A stretch of DNA of 6,579 nucleotides from NCBI GenBank assembly GCA_946002345.1, contig CAMFZA010000096.1, forward strand, positions 1-6,579, in the 5' to 3' direction. The notes under the pieces were generated by a model. It was given only the letters and a program-made list of their open reading frames with translations, made no database searches and had not been told where the DNA came from. Numbering within the stretch: the first letter of the stretch is position 1; every line of letters begins with the position of its first letter. The translations under genes and the position numbers were made by a program. Of this stretch, positions 1 through 5,712 are shown piece after piece. The DNA comes from an uncultured Phascolarctobacterium sp. (GTDB lineage Bacteria > Bacillota > Negativicutes > Acidaminococcales > Acidaminococcaceae).

Positions 1-75
1 GCCGGCGCGCTGGGCGCCGGCGCGGACGCACACCCGCGGTCTCGACCCACTCCCACCATTCCGCGTTCGCTGGTG
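1..75. other. GC-rich foreign-looking sequence end
   Basis: This stretch is almost entirely G and C (for example GCCGGCGCG occurs at 1-9 and again at 16-24), in sharp contrast to everything after about base 76. The LivG reading frame stays open through it, but the residues it would encode are rich in Ala, Gly, Pro and Arg. They do not match the LivG segment that should precede PAAGMNP, namely the LSGGQ signature and the hydrophobic Walker B strand ending in DEP. The most likely explanation is a chimeric read or misjoin at the end of a contig, with the junction around 70-76. A real recombination junction is possible but less likely. Confidence 0.6.
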
Positions 76-315
76 CCTGCGGCCGGCATGAATCCCAAGG
101 AAACCGAGGAGCTGACGGAGTTTATCCGCCAAATTCGTGATGAATATAACCTGACCATCTTTATGATTGAGCATCATATGGACTTGGTTATGGAAATCAG
201 CGATTGGATTTACGTGCTGGACTTTGGCATGCTTATTGCTGAAGGCACTCCGGCCGATATTCAAAATAATAATCGTGTAATTGAGGCATATCTGGGGGTG
301 GATGAGGATGCTTAA
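73..315 (+). CDS. Branched-chain amino acid ABC transporter ATPase LivG, C-terminal fragment
   Basis: This is the last part of the cytoplasmic ATPase LivG, which with LivF powers the LivHM permease for leucine, isoleucine and valine uptake. Recognisable sequence starts at the Pro codon at 76: PAAGMNP is the D-loop region that follows the Walker B 'DEP' in LivG. Next come an α-helical stretch, the switch histidine in FMIEHHM, and the typical LivG tail (ISDWIYVLDFG, then IAEGTPADI and EAYLG). Walker A, the Q-loop, the signature and the Walker B glutamate are absent because the true 5' part of the gene is missing from the window. The GTG at 73 is not a real start; the frame runs open from base 1 into the foreign-looking sequence. 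A full LivG is about 255 residues, so only roughly the last 80 remain. The stop overlaps the livF start by 8 bases, indicating translational coupling. Confidence 0.85.
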   Translation: MPAAGMNPKETEELTEFIRQIRDEYNLTIFMIEHHMDLVMEISDWIYVLDFGMLIAEGTPADIQNNNRVIEAYLGVDEDA

Positions 316-1018
316 GGTTAATGATTTAGTAGTTTCCTACGGCGGCATCGAAGCCCTGAAGGGTATTTCCCTGGAGGTGCCGGATGGTAAGATTGTGACC
401 CTGATTGGCGCCAACGGTGCCGGCAAGAGCACTCTGCTGCGCAGCATTATCGGCTTGGTAAAGCCTGATAGCGGCTCTGTGACCTATGGTGATAAGCAGC
501 TCATCGGCTTAAACTCCCAACAGATTGTGGAAAACGGCATCACTCTGGTGCCCGAGGGTCGGCGTGTATTTCCCAATTTGACGGTGTTGGAGAATTTGCA
601 GATTGGTGCTTATTTGCGTAATGATAAAGAGGGCATTGCCAAGGATATCCGTTGGATTTACGATTTGTTCCCCCGCTTGGAGGAGCGCAGCTGGCAGATG
701 GCCGGCACCCTGAGCGGTGGCGAGCAGCAGATGTTAGCCGTAGGTCGCGCGTTGATGTGTCGACCCAAGGTGCTGATGATGGACGAGCCCTCCTTGGGCC
801 TGGCTCCCTTGATTATTAAGGATATTTTTAATATTATCCAAGAGATTAACCGTCAGGGTATGACCATTCTTTTGATTGAGCAGAATGCGAACATGGCTCT
901 GAAGGTGGCGGACATTGCCTATGTGCTGGAGACGGGTCGCATTACTATGACTGGCAGCGGCCGCGAGTTGTTGGAGAATCAGGAGATTAAGGCGGCATAC
1001 TTGGGTAAAAAGAAATAA
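308..1018 (+). CDS. livF: Branched-chain amino acid ABC transporter ATPase LivF
   Basis: This is a complete 236-residue ATPase, the normal LivF length, acting at the cytoplasmic face of the membrane as LivG's partner in the Liv (HAAT-family) importer. Walker A is GANGAGKST at residues 34-42. The Q-loop position has the LivF-typical VPEGRRVFP (81-89, Glu instead of Gln). The signature is LSGGE (135-139) and Walker B is VLMMDEP (155-161) with catalytic Glu160. The switch histidine is replaced by Gln in IEQN (190-193), as is usual in LivF. I chose ATG 308, six bases after another in-frame ATG at 302, because LivF proteins begin MLKV and the purine-rich GGGGGTG at 294-300 is then about 7 bases away. 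The gene overlaps the livG end, so both are co-transcribed. It is the last gene of its operon; a strong terminator follows at 1136. Confidence 0.95.
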   Translation: MLKVNDLVVSYGGIEALKGISLEVPDGKIVTLIGANGAGKSTLLRSIIGLVKPDSGSVTYGDKQLIGLNSQQIVENGITLVPEGRRVFPNLTVLENLQIGAYLRNDKEGIAKDIRWIYDLFPRLEERSWQMAGTLSGGEQQMLAVGRALMCRPKVLMMDEPSLGLAPLIIKDIFNIIQEINRQGMTILLIEQNANMALKVADIAYVLETGRITMTGSGRELLENQEIKAAYLGKKK

Positions 1019-1118
1019 GACAGTCCATAAGGCACCATCTACTTCGTTGCGGCTCCTAGGAGTACTAAATTGTACGCCGTCGTCGCCGCGCCTCGTATCT
1101 GGTACCTTCTGAACTGTC
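1019..1118. repeat. 100-bp imperfect palindrome (candidate interspersed repeat)
   Basis: The element starts at the base after the livF stop and is symmetric about 1068.5. GACAGT at 1019-1024 mirrors ACTGTC at 1113-1118, and 19 of the outer 24 positions are complementary with no gaps. GCGGC at 1049-1053 faces GCCGC at 1085-1089 with a one-base offset. In the centre GTAC (1062-1065) faces GTAC (1072-1075). It also holds a perfect small palindrome, CTCCTAGGAG, at 1053-1062. As RNA it would fold into a long interrupted hairpin. There is no T tract after it, so it is not a simple terminator; the real terminator comes 17 bases later. Its size, symmetry and position just after a gene resemble REP/BIME or MITE-like elements. 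Only one copy is in this window, so the repeat nature is inferred. Confidence 0.55.
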
Positions 1119-1135
1119 TTTAGAAATTGTTTTAT

Positions 1136-1175
1136 TAAGTCAACCAGCTAGCAATAGTTGGTTGACTTATTTTTT
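1136..1175 (+). terminator. Intrinsic terminator of the liv operon
   Basis: Positions 1136-1150 pair with 1155-1169 in a 15-bp stem containing one G·U wobble (1147/1158), closed by a GCAA tetraloop (1151-1154, GNRA class). The run of six T at 1170-1175 follows directly. This is a textbook Rho-independent terminator and should end transcription coming from livGF. Its 3' arm also contains the -35 box of the next promoter. Confidence 0.9.
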
Positions 1176-1190
1176 CATAGTAGGTATAAT
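1162..1190 (+). promoter_or_regulatory. Promoter of the ecfA1-ecfA2-ecfT-truA operon
   Basis: A TTGACT -35 box (1162-1167) and a perfect TATAAT -10 box (1185-1190) are separated by 17 bp, the ideal housekeeping sigma spacing. The expected start is near 1197, giving a leader of about 60 bases before the GTG at 1258. The -35 box lies within the downstream arm of the upstream terminator hairpin, so the liv end and ecf start are packed into one short stretch. Confidence 0.82.
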
Positions 1191-1257
1191 TATAAGGTGA
1201 ATTAGCTTGTAAAGTGTTGGATTAACAGAAGCATCAAGAGCAATAGGAGGCAATCCT

Positions 1258-2082
1258 GTGATTAAGATAGAAAATTTGCAGCATTATTATACGGATAGCG
1301 ATGGCAACGAGGTGAAGGCCCTGGACGGCGTGGATTTGACCATCGGGCAGGGCGAATTTGTAGCCATCATTGGCGCCAACGGCAGTGGCAAATCCACCCT
1401 GGCGCGCCATTTGAACTGCCTGCTTTTGCCCACGGATGGACGGGTGGAAATCAGCGGTCTGGATACGCGGGAAGAAAAGAACATGTGGGATATTCGCCAG
1501 CAGGTGGGAATGGTTTTCCAAAACCCCGATAACCAAATCGTTGCGGCCGTGGTGGAGGAGGATGTGGCCTTTGGTCCCGAAAACATCGGCGTGCCGGGCC
1601 CGGAAATCGCTCCTCGCGTAGCCAAGGCACTGGCTGCCGTAGGCATGACGGAATACGCCAAGCATGCGCCCCACCGCTTGAGCGGTGGTCAAAAGCAGCG
1701 CGTGGCCATTGCGGGCATTATGGCGCTGGAGCCCAAGTGCATTGTTTTGGACGAGCCCACGGCCATGCTGGATCCCCAAGGCCGCAAGGAAATCGTCAGC
1801 ACCGTGCAAAAGCTGAACCAGGAGAAAAATATTACCATTGTCTATATCACCCACTATATGGTGGAGGCGCTGGCTGCGGACAGAGTTGTGGTCATGGAAA
1901 AGGGTCACGTTCGCTTTATGGGCACGCCCAAGGAGGTCTTCAGCCGGGTGGACGAGCTGGAAGCGCTGGGCCTGGAGGCGCCATTGGCGGCGAAGGTGGC
2001 CAGCGAGCTGCGCAAGAGCGGCGTGAAGCTGCCAAGCGGGATTATTACGGATGAGGAGCTGGCGCAAGCATTATGTCAATAA
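1258..2082 (+). CDS. ecfA1: ECF transporter ATPase EcfA1 (CbiO-type)
   Basis: EcfA1 is one of two ATPases of the energy-coupling factor module. It drives uptake of vitamins or metal ions by S components that share the module. The protein has 274 residues, within the family norm. Walker A is GANGSGKST (39-47), the Q-loop is VFQNPDNQ (86-93), the signature is LSGGQ (141-145), Walker B is CIVLDEP (161-167) with catalytic Glu166, the D-loop is AMLD (169-172), and the switch His is 199. The VFQNPDNQ form and the DEPTAMLDP motif are typical of EcfA1 rather than EcfA2. The start is GTG at 1258, set by the strong AGGAGG at 1245-1250 with a 7-base gap. It has its own promoter, and its stop overlaps the ecfA2 start by 10 bases. 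Confidence 0.95.
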   Translation: MIKIENLQHYYTDSDGNEVKALDGVDLTIGQGEFVAIIGANGSGKSTLARHLNCLLLPTDGRVEISGLDTREEKNMWDIRQQVGMVFQNPDNQIVAAVVEEDVAFGPENIGVPGPEIAPRVAKALAAVGMTEYAKHAPHRLSGGQKQRVAIAGIMALEPKCIVLDEPTAMLDPQGRKEIVSTVQKLNQEKNITIVYITHYMVEALAADRVVVMEKGHVRFMGTPKEVFSRVDELEALGLEAPLAAKVASELRKSGVKLPSGIITDEELAQALCQ

Positions 2083-2930
2083 AACTAAGTAATATTTATC
2101 ATACATATTCCAAGGGAACGCCCTTTGAGCGCTTGGCACTGCAGGATGTTTCAGTTGCTATTGCCAAGGGCGAGATTGTGGCCATTATCGGTCACACCGG
2201 CAGTGGCAAGTCCACGCTGGTGCAGCACTTAAATGGTCTGCTTAAGCCGGACAAGGGCACTGCCACCATCGACGACATGGATATCACGGCCAAGGGCCAG
2301 CAGGCCAAGGCCGCTCGCCAGCAGGTGGGCATGGTGTTCCAATATCCGGAGCATCAGATTTTTGCCGAGACTGTTTTTGAGGATATTGCCTTTGGCCCTC
2401 GCAACAAGGGCTTTAATGAGGAAGAGGTGGCTAAGGCCGTGCGGGAGGCCATGGAATTCGTGGGCCTTGATTACGATACCTTCGCCGAGCGTTCCCCCTT
2501 CCAATTGAGTGGCGGCCAAATGCGCCGCGTGGCTATCGCCGGTGTGGTGGCCATGAATCCTGATTATTTGGTGCTGGACGAGCCCAGTGCGGGCTTGGAT
2601 CCCCGGAGCCGCAACGCTGTTTTTCGCGAAATTATGGCGCTGCACAAGAGCCGCGGCATTGCCATTGTCCTTGTTACCCACAGCATGGAGGAGGCCGTAA
2701 AATATGCCAACCGCATGCTGGTTATCAACGGCGGGCAGGTGCTCTTTGATGGGGAGCCGGCGGCAATTTTTAAGGAGCATGGCGACGAATTGGTGCAGGT
2801 GGGCGTGGATGTGCCCCAGGTGTACAAGCTGGCTGATTTATTGCGCCACAAGGGCATGAGCTTGCCTGAGGGTATTAAGGATGAAATGGCGCTGGTGAAG
2901 GCCATTAAGCAAGCAAAGGGGTGGAAATGA
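2073..2930 (+). CDS. ecfA2: ECF transporter ATPase EcfA2
   Basis: EcfA2 is the second ATPase of the ECF module and forms the EcfA1-EcfA2 heterodimer that docks on EcfT. The protein has 285 residues, the usual size. Walker A is GHTGSGKST (40-48); the His-Thr form is the EcfA2 hallmark, against Ala-Asn in EcfA1. The Q-loop is VFQYPEHQ (88-95), again EcfA2-type. The signature is LSGGQ (145-149), Walker B is YLVLDEP (165-171) with Glu170, the D-loop is AGLD (173-176), and the switch His is 203. ATG 2073 lies inside the end of ecfA1. The only SD-like sequence (GAGGAG, 2053-2058) is 14 bases away, rather far, so translation probably depends on ribosomes finishing ecfA1. The stop overlaps the start region of ecfT. 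Confidence 0.95.
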   Translation: MSIKLSNIYHTYSKGTPFERLALQDVSVAIAKGEIVAIIGHTGSGKSTLVQHLNGLLKPDKGTATIDDMDITAKGQQAKAARQQVGMVFQYPEHQIFAETVFEDIAFGPRNKGFNEEEVAKAVREAMEFVGLDYDTFAERSPFQLSGGQMRRVAIAGVVAMNPDYLVLDEPSAGLDPRSRNAVFREIMALHKSRGIAIVLVTHSMEEAVKYANRMLVINGGQVLFDGEPAAIFKEHGDELVQVGVDVPQVYKLADLLRHKGMSLPEGIKDEMALVKAIKQAKGWK

Positions 2931-3751
2931 TGCTGACAGAAATTACTTTAGGTCAATATTTCCCGGGCAACTCTTTTGTTCATCGCCTGGACCCGCGCAC
3001 GAAGATTTTGGCTACTATCATTTATATTATAGCGATTTTCTTTGCAGAAACGCCTCTTTCCTATGGCATCTTAACAGCCTTCGCGGCTTTGGTCATCCTG
3101 ATTTCCCGTTTGCCCTGGCTCTTAGTGCTAAAGGCCTTGAAGCCAATCTGGATTATCGTCATTTTGACCATGTTTATTCACATGTTCACTGCTCCCGGTG
3201 AGCATGTTATTTGGAGCTGGAAGTTTTTGAATGTGACCCAGGAGGGCCTGGATTTGGGTCTAAAAATGGCAGTGCGCCTTATTTTGCTGCTGCTTTTTTC
3301 TTCTGTGCTCACTTTTACCACCTCTCCCATTGTGTTGACCGATGGCATTGAAAATTTGCTGCGGCCCTTTAAGGCTGTGGGCGTGCCTGCCCACGAACTG
3401 GCCATGATGATGACCATTGCTCTGCGCTTTATTCCTACCTTATTAGAAGAAACTGACCGTATTATGAAGGCGCAAACAGCTCGTGGTGCTGATTTTGCCA
3501 ATGGTAACATGTTGCAGCGCTTGAAGAACATGCTGCCCCTCTTGGTGCCGCTGTTCATCAGCGCCTTCCGTCGTGCGGATGAGCTGGCTGTGGCCATGGA
3601 AGCACGCTGCTATCGGGGCGGCGAGGGCCGCACCCGCATGCACGAGCTTGCTTATGGTGGCGGAGATTACGTTGCCTTAGCTTTGGTTTTGGCCTTGGCT
3701 GTGGGCTTGGCGGTGCTGCGTTGGGGTAAGCTATGCGGACTATCAAGCTAG
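2930..3751 (+). CDS. ecfT: ECF transporter transmembrane component EcfT
   Basis: EcfT is the membrane scaffold that couples EcfA1/EcfA2 ATP hydrolysis to toppling of the substrate-binding S component. The protein has 273 residues. It opens with the family hallmark LGQYFPGNSFVHRLDPRTK (7-25). Hydrophobic segments follow at about 26-58, 63-88, 112-130 and 155-172, with another at the C-terminus, about 247-265. The cytoplasmic coupling helices carry two Ala-Arg-X motifs that seat in the ATPases: ARG at 184-186 and ARC at 225-227, the second with Cys in place of the common Gly. Three starts are possible: GTG 2921, ATG 2927 (a 4-base ATGA overlap with the ecfA2 stop) and ATG 2930. I chose 2930 because it gives the family-like MLTEITLGQY and places AGGGGTGG (2917-2924) 5 bases upstream. 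The gene's end overlaps truA by 19 bases. Confidence 0.93.
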   Translation: MLTEITLGQYFPGNSFVHRLDPRTKILATIIYIIAIFFAETPLSYGILTAFAALVILISRLPWLLVLKALKPIWIIVILTMFIHMFTAPGEHVIWSWKFLNVTQEGLDLGLKMAVRLILLLLFSSVLTFTTSPIVLTDGIENLLRPFKAVGVPAHELAMMMTIALRFIPTLLEETDRIMKAQTARGADFANGNMLQRLKNMLPLLVPLFISAFRRADELAVAMEARCYRGGEGRTRMHELAYGGGDYVALALVLALAVGLAVLRWGKLCGLSS

Positions 3752-4485
3752 TAGTAGCCTATGATGGCAGCTGCTATCATGGCTTTCAAAAACAAAAGGA
3801 TTACGACACTATTCAGAGCATATTAGAAGAAAAGTTGGCCCTGCTGTGTGGCGAGCCAGTTGTGATTGCCGGCAGTGGTCGCACCGATGCCGGAGTGCAC
3901 GCCTTGGCCCAGACGGTGACCTTTAAAACTAAGGGACGCATTCCCTGTAATAATATTGTGCGTGCCAGTCGCAGCCTGCTACCCCGGGATATTGTTGTGG
4001 TCAGTGCTGCAGAGGTGCCGGAGGGCTTTCATGCGCGCTTTAGCGCCTGTTGGAAGATTTACCAATACCGGGTGTTGTGCACAAATACGCCAAACCCCTT
4101 TAGGATGCGCTATACCTGGCAGCAGCCTGTACCGTTAAAGCTGCAGGAGATGAATGCAGCGGCGGCCTTGCTTTTGGGTACCCATGACTTCAGCGCCTTT
4201 CGCAGCAGCGGTAGCGTGGATAGCTCGCCCATCAAAACGATTTATGAGGCTGGTTGGCACCAGGAAGAAGCAGAGCTGGTCTTTCGGATTGCCGGGGATG
4301 GCTTTTTGTACCATATGGTGCGCAATATTGTGTGGTCCTTGGTGCAGGTGGGACTGGGGCGTCGCACTAGGGAGGACTTCGCGGCAGAGCTGCGGGCTAA
4401 GCGCTGTGAGTTTTTAAACGAGCCTGCTCCTGCGGAGGGACTTTATTTGGAGGAGGTTTGCTATAAGCCTTATCCAGAGCGGTAA
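3733..4485 (+). CDS. truA: tRNA pseudouridine(38-40) synthase TruA
   Basis: TruA converts uridines 38, 39 and 40 in the anticodon arm of many tRNAs to pseudouridine, in the cytoplasm and without cofactors. The protein has 250 residues, the normal length. The N-terminal strand and basic loop are seen in VVAYDGSCYHGFQKQ (7-21). The catalytic motif GRTDAGVHA (49-57) carries the nucleophilic Asp52, equivalent to Asp60 in E. coli. KIYQYRV near residue 110 matches the conserved Tyr region of the active site. THDFSAFRSSG and GDGFLYHMVRNIV in the C-terminal half are also diagnostic of the family. ATG 3733 is preceded by GGGG (3723-3726). The 19-base overlap with ecfT argues for coupled translation, and the ecfT-truA-rplM order is the standard Firmicutes arrangement. 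No convincing terminator follows, so some transcripts may continue into rplM. Confidence 0.96.
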   Translation: MRTIKLVVAYDGSCYHGFQKQKDYDTIQSILEEKLALLCGEPVVIAGSGRTDAGVHALAQTVTFKTKGRIPCNNIVRASRSLLPRDIVVVSAAEVPEGFHARFSACWKIYQYRVLCTNTPNPFRMRYTWQQPVPLKLQEMNAAAALLLGTHDFSAFRSSGSVDSSPIKTIYEAGWHQEEAELVFRIAGDGFLYHMVRNIVWSLVQVGLGRRTREDFAAELRAKRCEFLNEPAPAEGLYLEEVCYKPYPER

Positions 4486-4552
4486 GCTAGCAAGCAGAGC
4501 AGGGTTTGCAAAAATAAGCTATTTTCATGGTAGAAAGTGCTTTTGACTGTAA

Positions 4553-4579
4553 CTTTTTTACAATTTTTTAGTAAAAAAG
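4553..4579. promoter_or_regulatory. Phased A/T tracts / UP-like element upstream of the rplM promoter
   Basis: Two T6 tracts (4554-4559, 4564-4569) and an A6 tract (4573-4578) have centres 9 to 10 bp apart and end directly before the -35 box. CTTTTTTAC (4553-4561) and GTAAAAAAG (4571-4579) also form a perfect 9-bp inverted repeat. Helically phased A tracts bend DNA, and A/T-rich sequence at about -37 to -65 is where UP elements contact the RNA polymerase alpha C-terminal domain. That function is inferred, though it fits a ribosomal-protein promoter. The stem lacks GC pairs, so it would be a poor terminator. Confidence 0.5.
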
Positions 4580-4580
4580 C

Positions 4581-4609
4581 TTGACTTAAAAGGCGCTTTT
4601 CAGTATAAT
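4581..4609 (+). promoter_or_regulatory. Promoter of the rplM-rpsI operon
   Basis: TTGACT (4581-4586) and TATAAT (4604-4609) are separated by exactly 17 bp: the same two hexamers and spacing as the ecfA1 promoter. The spacer contains the small inverted repeat AAAAG/CTTTT around GCG. Transcription should start near 4616, giving a leader of about 95 bases before rplM. Confidence 0.87.
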
Positions 4610-4617
4610 ATATCTAC

Positions 4618-4668
4618 GTGATTTTCCGCTTGATTTCACTAGCCCCGAAATACGGTGAGAAAATTCAC
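4618..4668 (+). promoter_or_regulatory. Structured 5' leader of rplM, candidate L13-type ribosomal-protein leader
   Basis: Almost directly after the predicted start site, 4618-4626 pairs with 4659-4668 in a 9-bp stem with one bulged U (4664). An inner helix, 4636-4639 with 4655-4658, closes over a large loop that includes the C-rich run 4643-4646. Many Firmicutes carry an autoregulatory RNA leader (the Rfam L13 leader family) upstream of rplM-rpsI, to which the ribosomal protein is thought to bind. Position, size and folding fit that role, but I cannot confirm a match to the family consensus from memory. The hairpin could alternatively just stabilise the mRNA 5' end. There is no T tract, so transcription attenuation is not suggested. 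Confidence 0.5.
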
Positions 4669-4711
4669 AACGAACTGTATATTTGGAAACTATCTAGGAG
4701 GGACATAAGCG

Positions 4712-5149
4712 ATGAAATCTTTTATGGCTAATCCGTCCAACATCGAACGTAAATGGTTCGTTGTTGACGCAGCTGATAAAACTCTGGGCCGTCTGGCTGC
4801 AGAAGTAGCAAAAGTCCTGCGCGGTAAGCATAAACCTACCTTTACCCCGCACATGGACACTGGTGATCACGTAATTATTATTAATGCAGATAAGGTTGTT
4901 CTGACCGGCAAAAAGCTGACCAAGAAAGTTTATTTCCATCATTCCGGTTATCTCGGCGGCGACAGCTATGTAAAGGCTGGCGACATGCTGAAGAATAACC
5001 CTGTAAAAATGGTTGAGCTGGCAGTTAAAGGTATGATTCCTCATAACCGCCTTGGCGCAGACATCTACAGCAAGCTTCATGTATACGCTGGCAGCGAACA
5101 TCCGCATGCAGCTCAAAAACCTGAAGTTTTGGAAATCAACGTTAGATAA
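4712..5149 (+). CDS. rplM: 50S ribosomal protein L13 (uL13)
   Basis: L13 is an early-assembling protein of the large ribosomal subunit that binds 23S rRNA. The protein has 145 residues, the family's usual size. It begins with the familiar [15 protein letters not shown] and continues with [20 protein letters not shown] (residues 22-41). The strongly conserved C-terminal block includes [23 protein letters not shown] and a short basic tail. AGGAGGG (4696-4702) lies 9 bases before the ATG. Codon choice shifts relative to the genes upstream, with more AAA, GAA, CGT and GTA, as expected for a highly expressed gene. It has its own promoter and leader and is followed after 20 bases by rpsI. Confidence 0.98.
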   Translation: MKSFMANPSNIERKWFVVDAADKTLGRLAAEVAKVLRGKHKPTFTPHMDTGDHVIIINADKVVLTGKKLTKKVYFHHSGYLGGDSYVKAGDMLKNNPVKMVELAVKGMIPHNRLGADIYSKLHVYAGSEHPHAAQKPEVLEINVR

Positions 5150-5169
5150 CATCCGGGAGGGAACAATAA

Positions 5170-5562
5170 ATGGCAGTAGTTACTTATAACGCAACCGGTC
5201 GTCGTAAATCTTCCGTTGCCCGCGTTCGCCTGGTTCCGGGTGAAGGCAACATCGTAATCAACGATCGTGAATTAAAGCAATATTTCGGTCTGAAGACCTT
5301 GGAGCTGATTGTTAACCAACCGCTCGAAGTTACCGAGACCAAAGGCAAATATGACGTACTCGTTAACGTAAACGGCGGCGGCATTTCCGGCCAAGCTGGT
5401 GCTATCCGTCACGGCATTGCTCGCGCTCTGCTGAAGGTTGACGCTGAGTTCCGTCCTGTTCTGAAAAAGGCAGGCTTCCTGACTCGCGACCCGCGTGAAA
5501 AAGAACGTCGTAAATACGGCTTGAAGAAAGCTCGTAAGGCTAGCCAGTTCTCCAAACGTTAA
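5170..5562 (+). CDS. rpsI: 30S ribosomal protein S9 (uS9)
   Basis: S9 belongs to the small-subunit head, and its basic C-terminal tail reaches the P-site tRNA. The protein has 130 residues, a typical length. The N-terminal [14 protein letters not shown] (8-21) is characteristic, as are [20 protein letters not shown] (69-88), the [11 protein letters not shown] block, and the ending [12 protein letters not shown] with the invariant Lys-Arg terminus. GGGAGGG (5155-5161) sits 8 bases before the ATG. The 20-base gap after rplM and the absence of any promoter or terminator between them make rplM-rpsI one transcription unit, ended by the hairpin at 5608. Confidence 0.98.
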   Translation: MAVVTYNATGRRKSSVARVRLVPGEGNIVINDRELKQYFGLKTLELIVNQPLEVTETKGKYDVLVNVNGGGISGQAGAIRHGIARALLKVDAEFRPVLKKAGFLTRDPREKERRKYGLKKARKASQFSKR

Positions 5563-5589
5563 TTTTTGGATTCTGTCCGGCACTCAATC

Positions 5590-5649
5590 ACAAATATCGC
5601 ACAAAACCCCAGAAACGCCTATTTTACGGTGTTTCTGGGATTTTTTTAT
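5590..5649. repeat. Left copy of 60-bp direct repeat containing a terminator
   Basis: Bases 5590-5649 match 6370-6429 at 59 of 60 positions (only 5628 G against 6408 T differs), and the copies are offset by exactly 780 bases. The match includes 18 bases before the hairpin that a terminator does not need, so it reflects common descent and not chance. Sequences just outside each copy are unrelated. The pair brackets the toxin-antitoxin cassette. Confidence 0.95.
5608..5647 (+). terminator. Intrinsic terminator of rplM-rpsI
   Basis: CCCAGAAACGCC (5608-5619) pairs with GGTGTTTCTGGG (5628-5639) in a 12-bp stem with one G·U wobble and an 8-base loop. After A5640 comes a run of seven T (5641-5647). 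It is 45 bases after the rpsI stop and is the obvious end of the ribosomal-protein transcript. A short A4 run on the 5' side gives only weak potential in the reverse direction. Confidence 0.93.
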
Positions 5650-5683
5650 TGCTTGGTGGATTTTAGTACTCAAGAAATGATTA

Positions 5684-5712
5684 TTGCTTTTCAACTTATT
5701 ACATAGTATAAT
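5684..5712 (+). promoter_or_regulatory. Promoter of the toxin-antitoxin operon
   Basis: A perfect TATAAT (5707-5712) lies 17 bp after TTGCTT (5684-5689), a weak -35 match. Transcription would start near 5719, with about 37 bases of leader. The weak -35 and the overlapping inverted repeat suit a repressible promoter. Confidence 0.65.

Noticed and set aside
281..307. Longer livF start at TTG 281 or ATG 302
   Set aside because: The extra residues are not part of LivF; ATG 308 gives the family-typical MLKV start with a correctly spaced purine-rich site.
1234..2067. Long open frame on the minus strand opposite ecfA1 (277 codons)
   Set aside because: It is antisense to a clear EcfA1 with all ABC ATPase motifs; the translation is His/Leu/Gln-rich without recognisable domains, as expected for the reverse of a GC-biased gene.
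2229..2780. Minus-strand open frame opposite ecfA2
   Set aside because: It is a shadow of ecfA2 with no recognisable family or plausible ribosome binding site.
4490..4509. Possible terminator after truA (GCAAGC pairing with GTTTGC)
   Set aside because: It has only six pairs including a G·U, an 8-base loop, and is followed by A-rich rather than T-rich sequence.
4543..4571. A second upstream promoter using TTGACT at 4543-4548
   Set aside because: No acceptable -10 box lies 16-18 bp downstream; the only good hexamer, TACAAT at 4559, is just 10 bp away.
4694..5152. Minus-strand open frame covering rplM
   Set aside because: It is antisense to the unmistakable L13 gene and reads as random composition.
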